Source of the DNA: Planctomycetaceae bacterium
GTDB lineage: Bacteria; Planctomycetota; Planctomycetia; Pirellulales; Pirellulaceae
Length of the DNA stretch: 45,998 bases
Reading direction: 5' to 3'
Assembly (NCBI GenBank): GCA_024642205.1
Contig: JAHEBQ010000052.1
Coordinates: 1-45,998 of the forward strand
In this document: piece by piece, positions 32,609 to 40,220 of the stretch
Position numbering within the stretch: the stretch's first letter is position 1
Layout of the letters: each line of letters starts with the position of its first letter
Translations under genes and position numbers: made by a program
Notes under the pieces: generated by a model
Told to the model about the DNA's origin: nothing
The model's database searches: none
What the model saw: only the letters and a program-made list of their open reading frames with translations

Positions 32609-33508
32609 GTGTTTGGCTTCCTCAACATCAACAAACCCGTCGACTGGACTTCCCGTGCGGCTGTCAACGCCGTTCAGAAACGGGTCTGGCCGTCGCGTGT
32701 CGGGCACGCGGGTACGCTTGACCCATTGGCTACCGGCGTACTGGTAGTCGCCGTCGGACCGGCAACGCGATTGGCGAAGTACGTGCAGGCGATGCCCAAG
32801 ACCTACGTCGCACAGTTCCGTTTGGGGCTCGAGTCAGACACCGAAGACGTATTGGGAGATATTGTCGACGTTGCCGACGCCAAACCGGTTTCCGCGAACC
32901 AGTTGACCGCTGTACTTCCCGAGTTCGTCGGCACAATCATGCAGGTTCCTCCAAAGTTCTCTGCGCTCAAAGTCAAGGGAAAGCGGGCGTACGAGCTTGC
33001 TCGAAAAGGGAACGAAGTCAAGCTTGCTGCACGCCAAATCGAAATCTACAAAATCAAACTTAACCGATTCGAGTATCCGGATTTTCAGATTACGATCGAC
33101 TGCGGTAGCGGCACCTACGTTCGTTCGCTCGGCCGTGACCTGGGTCGCAAACTCGGTTCCGGAGCAATCATGACCGGATTGGCGCGGACGGCGGTTGGTC
33201 AATTCGAGGTCGATGCGGGCATTTCCCCGGATGACTTGACGTTGGAACAGATCCAAGCTCAGTTGATATCGCCACAAAACGGGTTGCCCCGGTTTCCTCG
33301 GGTGTATGTCCCGGATGACCAGGCAGAAAAGTTCGCCAACGGTCACTCCTGGTCGCCCCTGACACCTTTGCCATCCGATGAAGCTCTGGCAATCGATCCC
33401 TCGGGACGTTTGTTGACGATCCTCAGACAAAGATCGCCTGGGTTGTTTACGCCGGCAATCAACTTCTCCCATTACTGGCTGAACAACGCCCGCGGAAACC
33501 ATCCTTGA
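32609..33508 (+). CDS. truB: tRNA pseudouridine-55 synthase TruB
   Basis: A 299-residue enzyme that makes pseudouridine at position 55 in the T-loop of tRNAs. The N-terminal NINKPVDWTSRAAVNAVQ, the catalytic motif HAGTLDPLATGVLVV with Asp38, KTYVAQFRLGLESDTED, VPPKFSALKVKGKRAYELAR and CGSGTYVRSLGRDLG are all intact. The C-terminal part (about 215-290) is a small accessory domain that differs from the E. coli form. The start is GTG at 32609 without a strong ribosome site; the small coiled-coil gene just upstream may couple its translation. Neither rpsO nor rbfA, common neighbours of truB, is present. Confidence 0.96.
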   Translation: MFGFLNINKPVDWTSRAAVNAVQKRVWPSRVGHAGTLDPLATGVLVVAVGPATRLAKYVQAMPKTYVAQFRLGLESDTEDVLGDIVDVADAKPVSANQLTAVLPEFVGTIMQVPPKFSALKVKGKRAYELARKGNEVKLAARQIEIYKIKLNRFEYPDFQITIDCGSGTYVRSLGRDLGRKLGSGAIMTGLARTAVGQFEVDAGISPDDLTLEQIQAQLISPQNGLPRFPRVYVPDDQAEKFANGHSWSPLTPLPSDEALAIDPSGRLLTILRQRSPGLFTPAINFSHYWLNNARGNHP

Positions 33509-33709
33509 TCAGCGACTTGTCCTGGCAACCAATGGCTCGGCAGGTTGCTTCTTTGAGCTGTCAACCCTCGGTCTTGTGGCCAGGCGAAACGAACCGAGCC
33601 AGGACCCAATTTGATGCGCGGCGCGCCCCTCAATTTCTCCCTCGGTTGACAGAAAATTGCCTTAGCTGGAGAATGAATCTCCGGAAATTTCATACCAACA
33701 GGCGATCTA

Positions 33710-36412
33710 ATGAGCTCAACATTCAATTCTTTTGGTGCCCGCGACACGTTTCAAACTGGCGGTGATGACGTCGGTATTTTTCGCCTTTCGGTCCTCCAGG
33801 AACAAGGAATCGGTCAGATCGACCGGCTCCCGTATTCGATCCGAGTATTGCTCGAATCGGTGCTGAGGAACTGCGATGGCAGAACGGTAACCGAAGAAGA
33901 CGTTCACAGTCTCGCGACCTGGAATGCCAAAGATCCGGCCAAGGTTGAGATTCCGTTCAAGCCGGCGCGAGTGGTGCTCCAGGACTTTACCGGTGTGCCA
34001 GCAGTGGTTGACCTTGCTGCGATGCGTTCCGCGATGAGTCGATTGGGCGGGAATCCAAAGAAAATCAATCCGTTAATCCCCGTGGACCTGGTAATCGACC
34101 ACAGTGTTCAAGTGGACAAATTTGGCAGTCGCTCGGCACTGGAACTGAATGTCGAATTGGAATTCAAACGCAATCGTGAACGATATGAGTTTCTGCGTTG
34201 GGGCCAGAAAGCATTTGACAACTTTCGTGTCGTCCCTCCCAACGTTGGAATCGTTCATCAAGTCAATCTGGAATTCCTCGCCAAGGGAGTGTTCGTCCGC
34301 GAAGACCAGGCGGGCCCGGTTGCATTGCTCGATACACTTGTTGGTACCGACAGCCACACCACGATGATTAACGGTCTGGGGGTACTGGGCTGGGGCGTCG
34401 GCGGCATCGAAGCGGAAGCCGCGATGCTTGGCCAACCGATTTACATGCTGCTTCCTGAAGTCGTCGGATTCGAACTCTGTGGAAAAATCCCACCCGGTGC
34501 AACAGCAACCGATCTGGTGTTGACGGCCACTCAACAACTCCGAGCTGCGGGTGTCGTGGGGAAATTCGTCGAGTTTTTCGGCGATGGCGTATCCACCATG
34601 TCTCTTGCCGATCGCGCGACGCTGGCGAACATGGCGCCGGAATACGGAGCTACGATGGGATTTTTTCCGATGGACTTTGTCACGCTTGATTATCTGCGGC
34701 GGACCGGCCGAACCGAAACGGAAGTCGCGCTGGTCGAGACGTACACGAAGGAGCAAGGCCTGTTCCGGAGCGACGACTCTCCGAAACCGGTTTTTACGCG
34801 CACGCTGCAACTTGACATGTCGACCGTCGAACCCTCGTTGGCTGGTCCCAAACGACCCCAGGACCGCATTTCACTCTCCGGGATGAAACGGGCGTTTCAC
34901 GATTCACTCGAAGCCCCAGTCGGACATTCCGGGTTCGGACTGTCCAAATCGGACCTGGCGCGGACGGCGAAAGTCGAGAATAACGGGCAGTCGACGGAAA
35001 TCACGCACGGAGCGGTTGTGATCGCGGCAATCACCAGTTGTACCAACACGAGTAACCCCTCGGTCATGATCGCCGCTGGATTGTTGGCCAAGAAAGCGGC
35101 CGAACGCGGACTTGAAGTTCCACCGCATGTCAAAACCAGTCTCGCTCCCGGCTCGCGTGTCGTTACGGATTACCTGGACAAATCAGGATTGACCACATCG
35201 CTCGAAGCGCTTGGTTTCCATACCGTCGGATACGGCTGTACTTCGTGCATTGGCAACAGCGGCCCGCTGCCCGAACCGGTTTCCAATGCCATTACGACCG
35301 GTGAGCTGGTCGCGTCGAGTGTTCTTAGCGGTAACCGGAACTTCGAAGGTCGAGTCAATCCAATGACCAAAGCAAACTACCTGGCCAGTCCGCCATTGGT
35401 GGTCGCCTACGCATTGGCCGGAACAACCGATATCGATTTTATCACCGAACCCCTCGGTGCCGGTCCCGAAGGGGATGTATTCCTTAAAGACATTTGGCCG
35501 TCGCAGGAAGAAGTCCAGTCAGTAATGGACGCTAACGTAACGGCAGACATGTTTCAAAAACAGTATGCCAACGCTTTTGATTCCAATGACATGTGGAACA
35601 AGATCAAGACCGGCGATGGCGATCTTTACGAGTGGTCTGCTGAAAGTACCTACATCCAGGAACCACCCTTCCTCGCCGAGATGACGCCGGACCTGGCCGC
35701 GATCCAGCCAATCCTGGCAGCCAGGTGCCTTGCACTTCTCGGTGACTCGGTTACGACCGATCATATTTCGCCCGCCGGCGCTATCGCCAAAAATGGCCCG
35801 GCCGGAAAGTACCTGCAGGAAAATCACGTGGAGCCACGTGACTTCAACAGTTATGGATCCAGACGTGGAAATGACCGCGTGATGGTGCGCGGGACGTTCG
35901 CCAATATTCGAATTCGTAATCACCTCGCGCCAGGAACCGAAGGTGGAGTCACGACCTTTGTTCCGTCGGGTGAACAGATGTCAATTTACGACGCGTCAAT
36001 GAAATATCAGGCCGATGGCACGCCGCTGGTTGTTCTGGCGGGAACTGAATATGGCACCGGAAGCAGTCGTGACTGGGCCGCCAAAGGAACGATGATGCTG
36101 GGCGTCAAAGCAGTCATTGTAGCGAGCTACGAACGGATCCACCGGAGCAACCTGGTTGGCATGGGGATTCTTCCGCTGGAATTTGAAGCAGGAACCACCT
36201 GGAAATCACTCGGTATCGATGGGAAAGAGTCCTTCGACATTCCCGCCCTGAGTGATGACCTGCAACCCCGATCGACGATTCAAGTGATTGCCACCAAAGA
36301 TGATGGATCGAAGATCGAGTTCAATGCCGTTGTTCGAATCGATACGCCCGTGGAAATGGACTACTACCGTAATGGAGGCATCCTACAAACTGTCCTGCGA
36401 AACCTCCTCTAA
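33710..36412 (+). CDS. acnA: Aconitate hydratase A
   Basis: A 900-residue iron-sulfur enzyme that isomerises citrate to isocitrate through cis-aconitate in the TCA cycle. Features are VVLQDFTGVPAVVDLAAMR near the N-terminus, DLVIDHSVQVD, GTDSHTTMINGLGVLGWGVGG, the first cluster Cys in ITSCTNTSNPSV, the other two in GCTSCIGNSG, and in the C-terminal domain RGNDRVMVRGTFANIR and GTEYGTGSSRDWAAKG. All regions of the AcnA/IRP1 type are present at normal length. The ATG at 33710 follows AGGCGAT. A small hairpin (CTGGAGA/TCTCCGG, 33666-33684) lies just upstream, and a strong hairpin lies downstream. The gene stands 201 bases after truB. Confidence 0.97.
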   Translation: MSSTFNSFGARDTFQTGGDDVGIFRLSVLQEQGIGQIDRLPYSIRVLLESVLRNCDGRTVTEEDVHSLATWNAKDPAKVEIPFKPARVVLQDFTGVPAVVDLAAMRSAMSRLGGNPKKINPLIPVDLVIDHSVQVDKFGSRSALELNVELEFKRNRERYEFLRWGQKAFDNFRVVPPNVGIVHQVNLEFLAKGVFVREDQAGPVALLDTLVGTDSHTTMINGLGVLGWGVGGIEAEAAMLGQPIYMLLPEVVGFELCGKIPPGATATDLVLTATQQLRAAGVVGKFVEFFGDGVSTMSLADRATLANMAPEYGATMGFFPMDFVTLDYLRRTGRTETEVALVETYTKEQGLFRSDDSPKPVFTRTLQLDMSTVEPSLAGPKRPQDRISLSGMKRAFHDSLEAPVGHSGFGLSKSDLARTAKVENNGQSTEITHGAVVIAAITSCTNTSNPSVMIAAGLLAKKAAERGLEVPPHVKTSLAPGSRVVTDYLDKSGLTTSLEALGFHTVGYGCTSCIGNSGPLPEPVSNAITTGELVASSVLSGNRNFEGRVNPMTKANYLASPPLVVAYALAGTTDIDFITEPLGAGPEGDVFLKDIWPSQEEVQSVMDANVTADMFQKQYANAFDSNDMWNKIKTGDGDLYEWSAESTYIQEPPFLAEMTPDLAAIQPILAARCLALLGDSVTTDHISPAGAIAKNGPAGKYLQENHVEPRDFNSYGSRRGNDRVMVRGTFANIRIRNHLAPGTEGGVTTFVPSGEQMSIYDASMKYQADGTPLVVLAGTEYGTGSSRDWAAKGTMMLGVKAVIVASYERIHRSNLVGMGILPLEFEAGTTWKSLGIDGKESFDIPALSDDLQPRSTIQVIATKDDGSKIEFNAVVRIDTPVEMDYYRNGGILQTVLRNLL

Positions 36413-36463
36413 GACTAATGCCCGCGGCGCACGACGACGGGAGCCAACAAGCGGTACTCACCT

Positions 36464-36488
36464 TCGGCAAATCATGGTGATTTGCCGA
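36464..36488 (+). terminator. Strong stem-loop after acnA
   Basis: TCGGCAAATCA and TGATTTGCCGA form a perfect 11-bp stem around the loop TGG, 51 bases after the acnA stop. There is no T-run (TATAATTC follows), so it may act as a 3' stabiliser or a non-canonical terminator. Confidence 0.5.
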
Positions 36489-36674
36489 TATAATTCGTCC
36501 AGTCCGCGTAATCACCCTTGCTGGGGAAGCCCAGCCTCGGAGTTGCAGTGTCGCATCTCAGGCCGCTGTCAAATTTAGGGATGTTTAACCGGGGTAGATT
36601 CCATTAGAATGGGGGAGACCTAAGTGACATTCGCCAGTTCGACAATTTACTCTTCCACGTCCGAGGACTAGTTC

Positions 36675-37103
36675 ATGGTCCAACCTACTAAACACGCGCC
36701 CAGCGAGCCCAACCCGCTTGAACCCGCGAGTCAGGAAACTCATATCAGCCAGCCGGCCGAACAGGAAGTTGGTGATTCGTTCTCTGAATCCGGGTTAGAA
36801 AAACCAGATCGATTGGAAACGGGAATCGACAAACGCGGCAAATCGTCAACTTCATCTCGCGCCCGCCGTCGTATGCATTGTTTCGAGTGCAACCGGAAAG
36901 AAGGCCATTTCCTGGCTTCTCAACGACGATGGTTTTATTCCTTCCTGCTTGGTCTAACGTTTGGATTGATCAAAATTGTAGGACCCTATCAATGTCAGTG
37001 TTGTGGTTCAAAGCGTTTGATGATGTTCAATCAGTTGAATCCAAGATTCTGGTATCGTTACTTTCGAAATCCGGGCCTGGTTAGCTCAAGAAAAAGATCC
37101 TAG
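36675..37103 (+). CDS. Small zinc-ribbon membrane-associated protein
   Basis: A 142-residue protein of unknown function. The first half (about 1-68) is polar, rich in Pro, Glu and Ser and likely disordered. A CFEC pair (about 74-77) and a CQCC pair (about 112-115) bracket a hydrophobic stretch WFYSFLLGLTFGLIKIVG (about 91-108). Two CxxC pairs flanking a hairpin fit a zinc ribbon, here with an odd hydrophobic centre that may be a membrane loop or helix. The C-terminus is basic and aromatic (PRFWYRYFRNPG). I know no family with this layout. The ATG at 36675 has no strong ribosome site. It precedes the glycosyltransferase gene by 162 bases on the same strand. Confidence 0.6.
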   Translation: MVQPTKHAPSEPNPLEPASQETHISQPAEQEVGDSFSESGLEKPDRLETGIDKRGKSSTSSRARRRMHCFECNRKEGHFLASQRRWFYSFLLGLTFGLIKIVGPYQCQCCGSKRLMMFNQLNPRFWYRYFRNPGLVSSRKRS

Positions 37104-37265
37104 CTGAGCACGGGATCTCCATTTGTACGATCAAACGTTGACGATTGCCTGAGTCGTCAATTCGGTGCGAATACCTGGTGTTTTTTTCATTCTTCGGTAA
37201 CGCGAACCGCCGCTAGCATTTACTTCGATATTGCCTGCTTTCTGTTTGTATTTTACAAGTCAGTG

Positions 37266-38399
37266 ATGACACAGGAACATCGAGCGAACGGAGTAGATCG
37301 GGGAATGACCGAAACGGACTTAGACATCGTTATTCCTGTCTTCAACGAGATTGAGATTGTCGAAACGCTGCATCGGCGAGTGGTTGCGGCTTGCCATAGC
37401 ACCGGATTACGATATCGCATCATTTATGTCGATGATGGAAGTCGCGACGGGACGCAACAGTGGATCAAGCAGAACGCCGGGACGTTTCCTGATCACAAGA
37501 CCGCCAATGACCTGTTTTCCGTTTTGCGAGTCGCCACAGAGCCGGATCCGGAACCCACGCAGGACTGGGTTGCCGAAGGACATGTCACGTTGGTCGAACT
37601 GTCAAGAAATTTTGGCCAGCCGGCCGCAATCCTCGCCGGGCTGGAACAAAGTCGCGGAAGCTGCGTCGTCATCATGGACGGAGATCTGCAGGACCCACCG
37701 GAGTTGATTCCAGAAATGGTGGAACGCTGGCGAAACGGAGACGAAGTCGTAATTGCCGAAAGAACGTCAAGGAAGGAGTCATTTTTTCGGGGCCTTGCGT
37801 TCAAAGCGTTTCATGCGTCCTTTGGATATCTTTCGGATTCGAAAATCCCACCCAACACGGGTACCTTTTGTTTGCTGGACCGAGTGGCTGCTGATTCGAT
37901 CTGCCGACTTCCCGAATCACATCGTTTTTTCCCCGGACTAAGAGCCTGGGTGGGTCATCGCCAATCGATGGTCCAGTTCCAGCGTCCGCCACGTGCAGGC
38001 GGCGAACCCAAGCAGACGTTTTTCCGCTTGCTCAAGTACGCGCTGGACGCGGTGTTTGGTTATTCGTTGAAACCGCTGCGCTTACTCACAACCACCGGCG
38101 TTTTGATCTGTTCGGTCTCTTTCGCGCTTGCGTTTTGGTTTTTTGCCAAACGCCTGCTGGGTTGGGAAACCGCTTCAATCGGTTTTACGACATTGACCTG
38201 TGCCGTGTTTGGACTGGGCGGATTTCAGCTGATTGGGATGGGTGTGTTGGGTGAGTATATCGGACGAATCTACGACGAAGTCAAGAACCGCCCGCAGTAC
38301 CTGATTGCGAATCAAAGCGAATTCGCAGGATTGAAATCAACAACGGTCGGCGAAGCCGACCAGACCAACGCCACGCCGACAAAGCGTATTGCCGGCTAA
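37266..38399 (+). CDS. Family 2 glycosyltransferase, polyprenyl-phosphate sugar synthase type (GtrB/DPM1-like)
   Basis: A 377-residue membrane-bound glycosyltransferase. The GT-A domain includes LDIVIPVFNE, YVDDGSRDGT, SRNFGQPAAILAGLEQ and the donor/metal-binding motif MDGDLQDPPE, followed by two C-terminal membrane helices (about 274-296 and 306-330) and a short tail. This is the layout of GtrB/ArnC-type enzymes, which transfer a sugar from a nucleotide donor to undecaprenyl phosphate at the cytoplasmic face. The next gene begins at the base after the stop and codes for a multi-helix membrane protein that could use the lipid-linked sugar. The start is the ATG at 37266, though GTG three bases earlier and ATG at 37305 are possible. 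Substrate sugar is unknown. Confidence 0.93.
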   Translation: MTQEHRANGVDRGMTETDLDIVIPVFNEIEIVETLHRRVVAACHSTGLRYRIIYVDDGSRDGTQQWIKQNAGTFPDHKTANDLFSVLRVATEPDPEPTQDWVAEGHVTLVELSRNFGQPAAILAGLEQSRGSCVVIMDGDLQDPPELIPEMVERWRNGDEVVIAERTSRKESFFRGLAFKAFHASFGYLSDSKIPPNTGTFCLLDRVAADSICRLPESHRFFPGLRAWVGHRQSMVQFQRPPRAGGEPKQTFFRLLKYALDAVFGYSLKPLRLLTTTGVLICSVSFALAFWFFAKRLLGWETASIGFTTLTCAVFGLGGFQLIGMGVLGEYIGRIYDEVKNRPQYLIANQSEFAGLKSTTVGEADQTNATPTKRIAG

Positions 38400-40166
38400 T
38401 TGCCGTTGGTTGATAATCGCTCCCTTCCAGACGCTCGCGACAAGTTTGACGAGAATTGCGTGGCCCACACAACTTCCGAAACGACAACAGACTCCCGAAT
38501 TCTGGTCTGCGCATTCGGTTTGCTGATTGCCTGTGTGATGCTGGGATTTTATTGTTGCGAATTGAATCGACAATTCTATCTGCACCACCACCCGTTTTTC
38601 GATTCACTGAGCTACAACGAAAAGATGTTCCGGGTGATGACAATCTCGCGTGAGACTGGTTTTTCAGCGGCGCTGGAAACGGCCTGCTTTTCCAACAATA
38701 CGAATGCCTTGCCGTTTGTTATTGGTGCCGCCATCGCTCCGTTGGTTGCACCCAGCCGTTTTGTCGGCGTTTGGATACAGGCAGGTTTGCTTTACCTGTT
38801 TGTGCTCAGCCTGCTTGTCTACCTGGTACGGATACGTCGGTTGAAGCCGGCCACCGCGTTAGCTGGATGTTTCGCTTTTCTGGCGACCAAATGCCTGTAC
38901 TTTTCCAATGGCGGGCTTTCCGATTTCAGAATGGATTTAAGCCTGTACCTGGGTTTCGCCATGACGTGCGTTTGGTACCTGACGTGCATGGCACGGCCGA
39001 CTGTCGCCCACTTCCTGCTGTTTGGCGTTGCAGCGTCGATTACTTGTTTATTTCGAGCAACGGCTCCGATTTACCTGTTGTTTTCGTTGGCTCCTCTATG
39101 CCTGATTGAACTGATCGTCAAAGACAAACGCCGTCAGAAACTGACAGGAATCGCCGTGGCGACCCTGGTGGTGACCGCACTCGCGGGCTGGTTCTACGTC
39201 TTAAATTTCGAGTTTCTCAAATACTATTACTTTGAATGGAACACTGACGCCAATGCCAAGATTCCGTTGAGCGACGCCCTCCGTCATTGGAACCTTGCTC
39301 AGCGAAGCGTCGGCGAGGCGGCGACGCTGCTGATGGTGAGCTGGATCATTGGAGTCATGGTGGTGACACGTCGTCGGGAGTCAATAACGAGCTGGGTATC
39401 GAGGGCTTGGCGATTTCGCGAACTTGATTGGCGGATTGGCTGGCTGGCAATGTCGCCGATTGTCCTGTTGGTGGCTCGTCGAGCAGGGTTGAACCCTTTC
39501 GTTTGCATGCCCGCCGTGTTTGGTTTGATGCTGTTTTTTGCGCTACCGTGCATGCATCAGATGGATTGGCTGGCCAACAGGAAATTATCCAGATTTTGCC
39601 AGACCATGTTGATTGTCTGCCTCATGATCGCACTGGCCCGTGGCTGGAAAAGACATACAGTAAGCGAGTTCAACACAATGGCAGCCCATCGCCAATTGGT
39701 TGACAACATGCTGCAGGACGCAAGGCTCCGGCATGCTGTCCAGTTGAACTTTGGCGTAATGCACTTGACGGACCTGAACGCCAATAGTCTTTATTCCATG
39801 TTATTATTCGACCGCAGGGACGCGATTCCGGGGCTCGATGGTGTTACCATCGGCGGAGTAAAAATCAGACGGGTCGCAACATTCATGCGACCCGCGGCGG
39901 CCGACTGGCGGGGTCTCGAAGGCGAAACCGATGACCAAAAACTCACTGTTTTGCTCGAAGAAGCAAAAGCCAGAATGGACTACCTGATTCTGCCTGATGA
40001 GAAGACGGCAGCTGAACTCGAAACAACGGCGGCACACAATTACATCAACCGTTACCTTGTTCCGCTACGTAACCGGGTCATCACCGACCCCACCTGGGTG
40101 CAAGTGGGTGAACCGGTGCCAACCGATGACAAGGAAGTCGTCGAAATCTATCGCCACAATCGGTAA
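38400..40166 (+). CDS. Polytopic membrane protein, probable GT-C glycosyltransferase
   Basis: A 588-residue membrane protein with about 10 or 11 predicted helices (first at about 36-54, then clusters at about 105-300 and 315-415) and a soluble C-terminal domain (about 425-588). An extracytoplasmic loop after the first helix has the acidic segment HPFFDSLSYNEKM, similar in place to the catalytic Asp loop of GT-C enzymes such as ArnT/PMT; the Asp choice is inferred. Such proteins transfer sugars from polyprenyl phosphate to acceptors outside the membrane, which fits the GtrB-like gene directly before it. The TTG start follows the upstream TAA with no gap, implying coupled translation; an in-frame GTG at 38460 is the alternative. 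I am confident of membrane nature, less so of activity. Confidence 0.8.
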   Translation: MPLVDNRSLPDARDKFDENCVAHTTSETTTDSRILVCAFGLLIACVMLGFYCCELNRQFYLHHHPFFDSLSYNEKMFRVMTISRETGFSAALETACFSNNTNALPFVIGAAIAPLVAPSRFVGVWIQAGLLYLFVLSLLVYLVRIRRLKPATALAGCFAFLATKCLYFSNGGLSDFRMDLSLYLGFAMTCVWYLTCMARPTVAHFLLFGVAASITCLFRATAPIYLLFSLAPLCLIELIVKDKRRQKLTGIAVATLVVTALAGWFYVLNFEFLKYYYFEWNTDANAKIPLSDALRHWNLAQRSVGEAATLLMVSWIIGVMVVTRRRESITSWVSRAWRFRELDWRIGWLAMSPIVLLVARRAGLNPFVCMPAVFGLMLFFALPCMHQMDWLANRKLSRFCQTMLIVCLMIALARGWKRHTVSEFNTMAAHRQLVDNMLQDARLRHAVQLNFGVMHLTDLNANSLYSMLLFDRRDAIPGLDGVTIGGVKIRRVATFMRPAAADWRGLEGETDDQKLTVLLEEAKARMDYLILPDEKTAAELETTAAHNYINRYLVPLRNRVITDPTWVQVGEPVPTDDKEVVEIYRHNR

Positions 40167-40220
40167 CAAAGGAACGGCAAATCCACGATTGGTCGTCTCA
40201 ATGACGCTGGAGATGCATGA

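Noticed and set aside
33666..33684. Hairpin before acnA as an iron-responsive element
   Set aside because: The loop is ATGAA and there is no bulged C at the right place, so it does not match the IRE pattern. Kept only as a minor hairpin.
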